Below are positions 1 through 5,928 of a stretch of DNA of 6,024 bases, in pieces (the stretch's first letter is position 1; each line of letters opens with the position of its first letter). The stretch lies in the NCBI GenBank assembly GCA_005772945.1, contig SXIE01000333.1:1-6024 (forward strand), read 5' to 3'. This stretch comes from Pseudomonadota bacterium. GTDB lineage: Bacteria > Myxococcota > UBA9042 > PHBI01. Below the pieces are notes generated by a model, which was not told the origin of the DNA, did no database searches, and saw nothing but the letters and a program-made list of their open reading frames with translations. The translations under genes were made by a program, and so were the position numbers.

Positions 1-2
1 CG

Positions 3-548
3 TGGGCGGTCGCCGAATGCCTGGCCGATCAGATCAAGGCGCGCGCCCTCTTCGCGACGCACTACCACGAGCTGACGTCGCTGGCGGACACGCGCGAGGG
101 CGTCGTCAATCTGTCGATCGCCGTGCGCGAGTGGCAGGACGACGTGGTGTTTCTGCGGCGCCTCGTGCCGGGCGGCGCGAGCAAAAGCTACGGGATCCAG
201 GTCGCGCGCTTGGCAGGCCTGCCGCCGGCAGTGTTGACACGCGCGCGCGAGATCCTTGGGAACTTGGAGGCGATGTCGGTCGACCCCGAGTCGCGGCCGC
301 GCATCGCTCGCGGCGGCAAGCGTCCTGCGACCTGGCAGCTGTCGCTGTTCGCGGGCGGGGCGGGACCGACGGCCCCCGGAGCGCCTCCGCAAGCGGATGC
401 GGAGGATGTGCCCGATCCGCTGCGCGAGGCGCTCGCGGCGGTCGACGTCGATGGCCTGACGCCGCGCGCGGCGGTCGATCTGGTCTATCGGTTGCGTGAT
501 CTTGCAAGGGTTCGCACCAAGAGTGCCAAGCCCGCCCCGAGGGAGTGA
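3..548 (+). CDS. mutS: DNA mismatch repair protein MutS, C-terminal part (5' end outside window)
   Basis: MutS recognises mispaired bases and uses ATP to recruit MutL in methyl-directed or general mismatch repair. Only the last 181 residues are present; the frame is open at the left edge. What is seen: the end of the ABC-type ATPase domain ([20 protein letters not shown], then YHEL), which contains the conserved 'FATHYHEL' histidine loop. It is followed by the dimerisation helix-turn-helix segment '[19 protein letters not shown]', which is diagnostic for MutS1. A linker then carries QLSLF (336-350), a good match to the beta-sliding-clamp-binding motif that MutS proteins have in this position. 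The tail [20 protein letters not shown] continues into '[12 protein letters not shown]', the usual C-terminal tetramerisation helices. The Walker A and B motifs lie upstream of the window. The stop TGA (546-548) is 4 nt before glnD. The identification is by family motifs and is very secure; the missing 5' part cannot be judged. Confidence 0.96.
   Translation, partial: WAVAECLADQIKARALFATHYHELTSLADTREGVVNLSIAVREWQDDVVFLRRLVPGGASKSYGIQVARLAGLPPAVLTRAREILGNLEAMSVDPESRPRIARGGKRPATWQLSLFAGGAGPTAPGAPPQADAEDVPDPLREALAAVDVDGLTPRAAVDLVYRLRDLARVRTKSAKPAPRE
539..545 (+). promoter_or_regulatory. Shine-Dalgarno sequence of glnD
   Basis: GAGGGAG lies 7 nt upstream of the ATG at 553, abutting the mutS stop codon. 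It decides the glnD start. A longer in-frame GTG start at 496 would overlap mutS by 53 bases, and its 19 extra residues look like mutS DNA read in another frame and not like GlnD. Placement of the ribosome site inside the last mutS codons suggests translational coupling of the two genes. Confidence 0.8.
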
Positions 549-552
549 GCCC

Positions 553-3237
553 ATGCCCACGAGGCTCCCGGTTCCGTTTCATCTGCGCTTTCGCGAGGAC
601 GTGCGGGCAGGGCTCGCCGGGCCGCTCGGACGCTCGGGCGGGGCGCTCTGCGAGCGGCTGACGTACGCGGTCGATCGTCTCGTACTTGCCGCGCTCGACG
701 AGGCGCTGAATGAGCTCGCGGGCACTGTCAGCCCTGCGGGCCTTCGCGAGGCGGGCATTGTCAGCCCTGCGGGCCTTCGCGAGGCGCTCCCCGAGCGCTG
801 GTGCCTCATGGCGCTGGGGGGCTACGGACGCCAGCAGATGAGCCTGCGCTCGGACGTCGATCTCCAGATCGTCATGCCCGATGGCGGCGACGATCCCGGC
901 CCGCTCATGGAGGCCTTCATCGGCCGCCTCATGCGCCTGGGCTTTCGCCTCGGACACGGCGTACGCACCGTCAGCGAGTCCATCCTGCTCGCGCGCAGCG
1001 AGCCGACCTTCGCCACGGCCGTCCTCACCGCGCGCCACCTCGCCGGCGACCCGAGCGCCACCGAGAGCGTGCGCGCGCCGGTCTACCAGTACCTGTCGGG
1101 CCCCGGCCTCTCGCACCTGCTCGACTACGTCGCCGAGGACCGCACCAAGCGCTCCGAGCGCCTGGGCGACACCACCTGGGTCCTCGAGCCCGACCTCAAG
1201 CACGGCATCGGCGGCCTGCGCGACGCCCAGCTCGTCGGCTGGCTCGCGCTCGCGACCGGCCGCCCGTTCGACCGCAACGTCGCCTTCGCCGAGGACGTCC
1301 TCCTGCGCATCCGCATCGCGCTCCACGCGCTGGTCGCCTTCAAGATGGATCGACTCGCCTTCGACTATCAAGACCAGGTCGCGCACGCGCTCGGGTACGC
1401 CGACGATCGCGTGGCCGGCTCCGAAGGCGCCGCCATCGCCCTCATGCGCGACGCCCATCTCGCCATGCGCACCATCGCGAGCCACGCCCACCGCCACTTG
1501 GAGATCACCGCCGACCGCCTGCGCTCCCCGCCGCGCACGCCACTGACCGACGCCCCCGGCTACGTGCGCGTCGCGAGCCGCACCAGCCGCATCGGCCGCG
1601 CCGATGGCGCCGCGCCGCGCGACATCCCGGGCGCCATCGACGCCCTGCGCGTCGTCCTCGCGACCGGCCTCCCACTCGAGGCCACCCTCGAGAGCGCGTT
1701 CCACGACCTCGCGATGCACCTCGCGTCGCCCCATGCGGGCGACGGGGAGCTCGCCGCGCCGAGCGGTCCGGACGCCGGCCCTCACCTCGGTGACCTGGTG
1801 CTCGAGCTGCTGGTCGACACGCGCCCGGGCGCCTCGCGCGCGCTCCACACGCTGCATCGCACCGGGCTCCTCGTCACGCTCGTCCCCGAGTTCGACGCCG
1901 TGCTCGGGCGGATTCAGCGCGACCTCTACCACGTCTTCACCGTCGACGAGCACATCCTGCGGGCCGTCGACAAACTGAAGGCCCTGGCGCGCGACGAGCA
2001 CCTTGACATGGGGCTCGCAACCGAGCGTCTGAAGGCCCTCACAGCCCATCCGACCCACTATCGCGCGCTCATGCTCGCGACGTTCCTCCACGACCTCGGC
2101 AAGGGCTACGGCGCCGGCCATCACGAGCGCGGCGCCGAGCTCGTCGCGGTGATCGGACCGCGCCTCGGCTTCGCGCCCTGCGAGGTCGCCATCGCCGAGC
2201 TGCTCGTGCTCCACCAGGCCGACATGCCGTTGGTCGGGCTGCGCCGCGATCTCGCCGACCCGCGCCCCATTCGCGGTCTCGCGCGCACCGTCGGCGATCT
2301 GCCGACGCTCGATGCGCTCTTTCTCCTCTCGGTCGCCGACTGGTCCTCGGTCGGTCCCGAGACGTTCTCCGCATGGCAACAATCGCTGCTCGACACGCTC
2401 TATCTGAAGACGAAGGAGCTGCTCGGGGCCCCGGCGAACTGGGGCATCTACGCCGACCCGAAGGGCATCGCCGACGAGCTCCGCCAGGCCCTCTTGTTGG
2501 TCGAGCTCGGGGCCCTGCCGCAGGCCCCGGGGGCGGACTCGGACCCGATCGACGACTTCTGCAGCGCGCTGCCGACCCGCTACTTCCAGAACGTCGAGCC
2601 GCTCGCGATGCGGACGCATTTTCATCTCTGGCGTCGCTATCAGGCCGACCACGAGACGGCGGTCGACGTGACGCCGGATCGGGCGCACGGCCAGGCGATC
2701 GTGACGATCGCGTCGGCGGACGCGCCGGGCCTCCTCGCGCGCATCGCGGGCGGTCTGGCCGCCGCGGGGGCCGACGTCGTGGCCGCCGAGATCCACTCGC
2801 TGGCCGGCGGCGCGGTGCTCGACGTCTTTCGCATCGCCGATCCCCACGCGCGCTTCACGACCGCGCGCGGCTCGGCCGCACTCGCCGAGCGCATCGCGCG
2901 CGCGGTGGCCGGCGAGCCGCTTCCCGAGCGCCCGCCCGGCGAGTTCACGGCGCGCGCCGCGCTGCCGCCGGTGCCTCCCCAGGTCGCCCCGACCAATGAC
3001 GCCGCCAGCGATCACTCGGTGCTCGACGTGGTGACGGGCGACCGGCCCGGGCTCCTTCGCGACATCGCGCGCTTCTTCCACGACGCGGGCGTCTCGGTCG
3101 ATCTCGCGTTCGTCACGACCGAGGGTCGCGTGGCGCGCGACACGTTCTATGTCGTCGACGGCGCCGCGGGCAAAGTGGACGACGCACGGCTGGGAGCCTT
3201 GGCCGAAGCGCTCGAGCGCGAGCTCGCCGCGACCTGA
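553..3237 (+). CDS. glnD: Bifunctional [protein-PII] uridylyltransferase / uridylyl-removing enzyme GlnD
   Basis: GlnD is the cytoplasmic sensor of glutamine: it adds UMP to PII (GlnB/GlnK) under nitrogen limitation and removes it when glutamine is abundant. The product is 894 aa, almost the usual length (about 890). Domains in order: a nucleotidyltransferase domain with GGYGRQQMSLRSDVDL (residues 89-104; metal-binding D101 and D103 present); the PII-UTase helical region with EPDLKHGIGGLRD (212-224); an HD hydrolase domain with VFTVDEH (461-467), HDLGKG (H513, D514) and HHERG (523-527), so the deuridylylating site looks intact; then 'VADWSSVGPETFSAW'; and two ACT domains (about 715-785, SADAPGLLARIAGGL; about 823-890, TGDRPGLLRDIARFF) for glutamine sensing. 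Both activities therefore look preserved. It sits 4 nt after mutS, probably co-transcribed. Odd: an 11-residue tandem duplication at 56-77, just before the catalytic motif. No glnB/amtB neighbour is visible. Confidence 0.96.
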   Translation: MPTRLPVPFHLRFREDVRAGLAGPLGRSGGALCERLTYAVDRLVLAALDEALNELAGTVSPAGLREAGIVSPAGLREALPERWCLMALGGYGRQQMSLRSDVDLQIVMPDGGDDPGPLMEAFIGRLMRLGFRLGHGVRTVSESILLARSEPTFATAVLTARHLAGDPSATESVRAPVYQYLSGPGLSHLLDYVAEDRTKRSERLGDTTWVLEPDLKHGIGGLRDAQLVGWLALATGRPFDRNVAFAEDVLLRIRIALHALVAFKMDRLAFDYQDQVAHALGYADDRVAGSEGAAIALMRDAHLAMRTIASHAHRHLEITADRLRSPPRTPLTDAPGYVRVASRTSRIGRADGAAPRDIPGAIDALRVVLATGLPLEATLESAFHDLAMHLASPHAGDGELAAPSGPDAGPHLGDLVLELLVDTRPGASRALHTLHRTGLLVTLVPEFDAVLGRIQRDLYHVFTVDEHILRAVDKLKALARDEHLDMGLATERLKALTAHPTHYRALMLATFLHDLGKGYGAGHHERGAELVAVIGPRLGFAPCEVAIAELLVLHQADMPLVGLRRDLADPRPIRGLARTVGDLPTLDALFLLSVADWSSVGPETFSAWQQSLLDTLYLKTKELLGAPANWGIYADPKGIADELRQALLLVELGALPQAPGADSDPIDDFCSALPTRYFQNVEPLAMRTHFHLWRRYQADHETAVDVTPDRAHGQAIVTIASADAPGLLARIAGGLAAAGADVVAAEIHSLAGGAVLDVFRIADPHARFTTARGSAALAERIARAVAGEPLPERPPGEFTARAALPPVPPQVAPTNDAASDHSVLDVVTGDRPGLLRDIARFFHDAGVSVDLAFVTTEGRVARDTFYVVDGAAGKVDDARLGALAEALERELAAT
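718..783 (+). repeat. 33-bp in-frame tandem duplication inside glnD
   Basis: Two adjacent 33-bp units (718-750 and 751-783) differ by a single base (C at 725, T at 758). The match continues 3 bases further, so 35 of 36 positions are identical at a 33-base offset. They encode AGTVSPAGLRE followed by AGIVSPAGLRE (GlnD residues 56-66 and 67-77). The unit is a multiple of three, so the frame is kept. It lies between the N-terminal helices and the GGYGR nucleotidyltransferase motif. The near-identity in a synonymous-rich region points to a recent slippage-type duplication. Confidence 0.93.
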
Positions 3238-3275
3238 GCCGACCTAAGCGCTAAGGGTTGCCTCGGCCGCGCCGC

Positions 3276-3297
3276 GCATGCGACCTTCGCCGCATGC
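3276..3297. other. Perfect 7-bp inverted repeat covering the start of the exported-protein gene
   Basis: GCATGCG (3276-3282) and CGCATGC (3291-3297) can pair around an 8-nt loop. The right arm contains the ATG at 3294. There is no T-run after it, so it is a poor intrinsic terminator for glnD. If formed in mRNA it would mask the start codon of the next gene. In DNA this GC-rich, a 7-bp stem can also arise by chance. Confidence 0.4.
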
Positions 3298-4355
3298 ACA
3301 CGCTCACCCCCATGGCCGTTGCGACCGCGCTGACCGCGCTTTTCTCCGGACTCGCCGCGCCCGCGCGCGCCGACCGCGACCCCGACGGCGAAGGGATCCC
3401 GCCGCTTCCGCTCACGTTCAAGGCGCTCGAGTGGAATTGCCCCGCGACCTGCATCGCGGTCGCACCCGCGAGCGGTCGCCTCCTCTGCCTGAACGGCAAC
3501 GAGGGCCTCTCGTGCGACGACTGCGAGGCCGCGTGGGTCGACCCCGGCCAGAGCCGCATCGCGTGGAGATCCCTCCAATCGTGCGGGCAGATGGAGCCGG
3601 CGCTTCACAAGGGCGCGCTCGCCGCGATCAACGCCGAGGCGGCCAAGCTCAAGGCCCGCGCGGTCGAACCCGAGTTCGCACCCGACACTTTCACGCGCGT
3701 CACCGAGCCGCACGTCCACCAGGTCGGCGAGCTCACGTTCGTGCTCGATTCGAGAACACTGCGAATCATGCGCAAAGGGACTCCCGAGGGGGAGCTCGCG
3801 TGGGCGCCGATCGGGCGCGCGCTCGAGAAGGACGAGGAGGTGACGATCGAGAGCTTCGCCCTGGGCGGCGGCCACCTCGTCGCCGTCTTCTACAAGAACC
3901 CCGAGTTCGTGCGCGGCGAGACGCGCTGGGAGATGCTCTCGAAGCAGACGCCGACGCCCGCGGATGCGACGCCGCTGGCGCCCGAAACCGGCGCCCGCGC
4001 CAAGTGCGCTCCCGACGCCAACTGCCCGCCGGACTACGACCCGATCGTCCCCTACATGCGCCACTTCTGCGCCCAGACCCTCACCGACGCCGAGCTGGCC
4101 GGTCTGCGCACCCAGGCTCGCCGCGGCGAGCTCGGCAAGCGCGAGCTCATCGCGCTCTTCAACCTGCGCGGCGCGTTCCACGGCTACGCGTTCAAGGCCG
4201 AGAAGTGGCTCAACGCCTTCTACTATGGGAGTGGCGCCTGGCTCCCCGACGAATGTCGCCGCCTCATCCGCGCGAGCGCCACCGAAAAGGACGTCCCGAC
4301 CGCGTTCGCGACGCTGCGCGACAAGGTGAAGGCGATCTGGTCCGAGCTGCCATAG
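3294..4355 (+). CDS. Exported cysteine-containing protein with YARHG-like C-terminal segment, function unknown
   Basis: A 353-aa protein I cannot name. Seen: an N-terminal hydrophobic signal sequence (MAVATALTALFSGLAAPARA, residues 7-26) with a signal-peptidase-I-like ARA|D site after A26, so the protein is probably periplasmic or secreted. The mature part has ten cysteines (49, 53, 65, 74, 77, 97, 238, 244, 259, 321), clustered as NCPATC and SCDDC near the N-terminus and KCAPDANC later; an even number is compatible with disulfides. Residues about 283-318 (RELIALFNLRGAFHGYAF, then an aromatic stretch ending GAWLPDE) resemble the YARHG pattern of an N-x-(A/R)-R-x-G-x-x-F helix followed by a W-Y/L-P end, but key letters are degenerate. 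Start: ATG 3294 gives the signal peptide with no clear Shine-Dalgarno; ATG 3312 is also possible. TTG 3258 would add a basic n-region, but AAGGG touches it with no spacing. The codon pattern strongly favours this frame. It lies 56 bp after glnD and converges on the methyltransferase gene. Confidence 0.8.
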   Translation: MHTLTPMAVATALTALFSGLAAPARADRDPDGEGIPPLPLTFKALEWNCPATCIAVAPASGRLLCLNGNEGLSCDDCEAAWVDPGQSRIAWRSLQSCGQMEPALHKGALAAINAEAAKLKARAVEPEFAPDTFTRVTEPHVHQVGELTFVLDSRTLRIMRKGTPEGELAWAPIGRALEKDEEVTIESFALGGGHLVAVFYKNPEFVRGETRWEMLSKQTPTPADATPLAPETGARAKCAPDANCPPDYDPIVPYMRHFCAQTLTDAELAGLRTQARRGELGKRELIALFNLRGAFHGYAFKAEKWLNAFYYGSGAWLPDECRRLIRASATEKDVPTAFATLRDKVKAIWSELP

Positions 4356-4390
4356 CGCGCCTCCGGCCCCGATGCGGCGTTCGCCCGTCC

Positions 4391-4412
4391 TCGGATCGTT
4401 TTCGGATCGTTC
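4391..4412. repeat. Short 11-bp tandem direct repeat in the convergent gap
   Basis: TCGGATCGTTT (4391-4401) is followed directly by TCGGATCGTTC (4402-4412), a duplication with one mismatch. It lies in the 94-bp space between two converging genes and partly overlaps the hairpin next to it. No function can be assigned. Confidence 0.6.
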
Positions 4413-4429
4413 TCGAAACGAGAACAATC
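4405..4429. terminator. Imperfect hairpin between convergent genes, possible weak bidirectional terminator
   Basis: GTTCTCG (4409-4415) and CGAGAAC (4419-4425) form a perfect 7-bp stem with an AAA loop. Skipping one C/A mismatch adds three more pairs (GAT at 4405-4407 with ATC at 4427-4429). The place, between the stop codons at 4355 and 4450, is where a shared terminator would be expected. There is no T-run on either strand, so intrinsic termination is doubtful; it could instead be a 3'-end stabilising stem. Confidence 0.4.
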
Positions 4430-4449
4430 GCGGCGTCATCCTGGGCCGC

Positions 4450-5151
4450 TCAGGCGAGCCGCTGAAAGCGCACGATGTGCCCGCGGAACGCGCGCCCGTC
4501 GATCAGGTGGCACGGCGCGATCGTGTCCGTGCTCGTGAAGCCGAGCGCGTGCATGTGGCGCCGGAACGCCGCGCGGTGGCCGCGGTTCGGGTCGACGATG
4601 ATGACCTCCGCGCTCGCGCTCGCGTGGTCCGCGACGAACGCGGCCAGCTGCTCGGCGTGGGCGGGCTCGTAGAGGAGATCGCTGCCGACCAGGAGCGCGA
4701 AGCGTCCAAGGCCCGGGTCCGCGACGTGCCAGTCGCCGCGTCGAAACGGCACGGGCGCGAGGCCATTGAGCGCCGCGTTGGCGAGGAGAAATTGCTCCGC
4801 CAAGGGGTGGACATCCGAGGCCGTGACGTCGGCGCCATCGCGGTGCATGACGAGGCTCGCCAGGCCGAGTCCGCAGCCGAGCTCGAGCACGCGGCGCCCG
4901 GCGAGGTCGAGCGTCCCCACGTGCTCGGCCAGGATGCGTCCCGACGGCCAGACCTGGCCGAAGAGGGGCCAGGCGGCCGACGAGATCCCGGCCCGCGCGG
5001 CCTCGCCGGTCGGGTCGCAGAACTGCTGCTTGTCCTTGAGGGATCGAATCAGGAGATCGGCGACCGCCGCCGGCGACGCCCCCGGAGCGCGCGCGAGCAC
5101 CTCGAAGCACAGGCGCTCGATCTTGACCTCGTAGCCCAGATCACCGGACAC
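4450..5151 (-). CDS. Class I SAM-dependent methyltransferase, Methyltransf_16 (protein-lysine methyltransferase-like)
   Basis: A 233-aa cytoplasmic methyltransferase with no signal or membrane segment. Seen: VWPSGRILAEHV (67-78), the family's 'WPs...La' lead-in; motif I VLELGCGLGLAS (88-99), which binds S-adenosylmethionine; the acidic SDVHP (112-116) at the end of strand 2; RRGDW (137-141); and SDLLYE (157-162), giving the D-x-x-Y signature (D158, Y161) of the METTL21/EEF2KMT/ETFBKMT branch; then VIIVDPNRG. In characterised members this branch methylates lysines in proteins such as elongation factors, chaperones or electron-transfer flavoprotein. The substrate here is unknown, and no such gene is next to it. 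The start is GTG at 5151, with AGGG 10 nt upstream; an ATG one frame away (5153) does not lead into this frame. It is convergent with the exported-protein gene and divergent from the NTPase gene. The family is secure; the target is not. Confidence 0.9.
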   Translation of the reverse strand: MSGDLGYEVKIERLCFEVLARAPGASPAAVADLLIRSLKDKQQFCDPTGEAARAGISSAAWPLFGQVWPSGRILAEHVGTLDLAGRRVLELGCGLGLASLVMHRDGADVTASDVHPLAEQFLLANAALNGLAPVPFRRGDWHVADPGLGRFALLVGSDLLYEPAHAEQLAAFVADHASASAEVIIVDPNRGHRAAFRRHMHALGFTSTDTIAPCHLIDGRAFRGHIVRFQRLA

Positions 5152-5364
5152 ATTCCACGCACCCTGCAGTCCCGACCGTCAGCGATCCGTCGTCAAGCGC
5201 TGCCGCGCATGGCGCCGCATCCGCCGTACCGCGTGCGGTTCGAAAAAGCGAAGTCAATTGTTCCGCCGCCGCGAGCACTGCGCAACGACCGCGTCGCGCG
5301 GAATCCCGTGAGGACCTACGCGAGTTCTCGCGCGCGGCCGATGCGTTTGACCTAGGATATCGCG
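5152..5364. other. Divergent intergenic region, probably carrying promoters for both flanking genes
   Basis: These 213 bp separate two divergently transcribed genes, so both promoters are expected here. No consensus -35/-10 pair with proper spacing is seen. TTGACT on the minus strand (5257-5252) and TTGACG further down have no good -10 partner. On the plus strand TAGGAT (5353-5358) is placed like a -10 element for transcription starting at the ATG (5365), but its AGGA core (5354-5357) could equally be the Shine-Dalgarno sequence, 7 nt from the ATG. No credible small gene was found. Confidence 0.45.
5319..5332. promoter_or_regulatory. 14-bp near-palindrome upstream of the NTPase gene, possible operator
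   Basis: CGCGAG-TT-CTCGCG is a perfect 6+6 inverted repeat with a 2-nt centre, 32 bp before the NTPase start. Its position would suit a regulator-binding site, but sequence of this type is common in GC-rich DNA and there is no regulator gene in the window. Confidence 0.25.
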
Positions 5365-5928
5365 ATGACCTCGTCGGTGACCGACCGTATGCCGCTGCGC
5401 TATCGGCTCCCGAATCCGCCCCCGGTGTTTCACGGGCGCGAGGCCGCCGCCGCACGCCTCGCGGCGCTGGTCGATCGGGCGCCGCTGACGGTCGTCGTCG
5501 GGCCCGGCGGGATAGGCAAGAGCGCTCTCGTGAGCCACGTCCTTCACGCGACACGCGCGGCGCGACCGGATGCGGTCCTCACGATCGGCGTCCGGCCGCA
5601 CGACGCGCTGGGCCACGTGTGGCTGGACGTCGCGCGCGTCCTGACGACGCTGGGCGGCGAGCGCTTTGAATGGGACGGGGCGCTGGCGGACCCTGAGATC
5701 CTGGCGGCGATGGCCATCGATCTCGCCGAGACCCACCGTACGATCGTCGTGGTGGACGACCTCCATCTCGGGCGGCCCGAGGAGGTGCCGACGTGGCTCG
5801 CGACGGTGGCCCGCCACGCGCGTGAGGGACGCTGGATCGCTGTCAGCCGGGTGGATCCGCGCATGCCCGAGCTCGCCGAGCAGACGATGGCGCTCGGTCC
5901 GCTCGAGCGGCCCGCGCTCGTAGAACTC
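5365..5928 (+). CDS. STAND/AAA-type NTPase, N-terminal part (3' end lost at a probable junction)
   Basis: The start of a P-loop NTPase like those in bacterial STAND proteins, where the ATPase module is a switch normally followed by a helical region and TPR or other repeats. Seen: RYRLPNPPPVFHGRE (13-27), the typical 'FxGRe' entry; Walker A GPGGIGKS (46-53); Walker B TIVVVDDLHL with D131/D132; and WIAVSRVDP (about 157-165), matching the sensor-like '(T/S)SR' strand. Then comes LGPLERPALVEL (177-188), resembling the 'L.pL...a..L' start of the winged-helix part. The start is ATG 5365, with AGGA 7 nt upstream and an in-frame TAG at 5353. The frame stays open to the window edge (220 codons), but after about 5910-5928 it no longer looks like this family and A/T-ending codons rise from 23/178 to 11/42. 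I therefore end the believable part near 5928. C-terminal effector or repeat domains are not visible, so its role (regulation, defence, signalling) cannot be assigned. Confidence 0.8.
5899..5910. other. Perfect 12-bp palindrome at the strand switch
   Basis: CCGCTCGAGCGG reads identically on both strands. Together with neighbouring bases it encodes GPLER in the plus-strand NTPase frame and GPLER again in the minus-strand methyltransferase-like frame. It marks the place where convincing coding sequence changes strand. Confidence 0.9.

Noticed and set aside
234..239. TTGACA inside mutS resembling a -35 promoter box
   Set aside because: No suitable -10 element follows at 16-18 nt in this GC-rich coding sequence, and it lies within a conserved protein segment.
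1975..2039. Repeated CTGAAGGCCCT in glnD (both copies encode LKAL)
   Set aside because: This is an 11-base match with unrelated flanks in helical coding sequence and is plausibly chance. It is not comparable with the 33-bp duplication.
106..3081. A 991-codon open frame on the minus strand across mutS and glnD
   Set aside because: It is the antisense shadow of glnD in very GC-rich DNA where stops are rare. Its translation is rich in R, G, A and E with no domain, whereas the plus strand has complete GlnD motifs.
3278..4465. A 395-codon plus-strand frame overlapping the exported-protein gene
   Set aside because: It is a frame-shifted shadow dominated by Arg and Pro, with no signal peptide or domain. 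The 3294-4355 frame has proper codon use.
4372..5355. A 327-codon plus-strand open frame opposite the methyltransferase gene
   Set aside because: It is low-complexity, charged antisense sequence with no motif, while the minus strand has clear SAM-binding and D-x-x-Y motifs.
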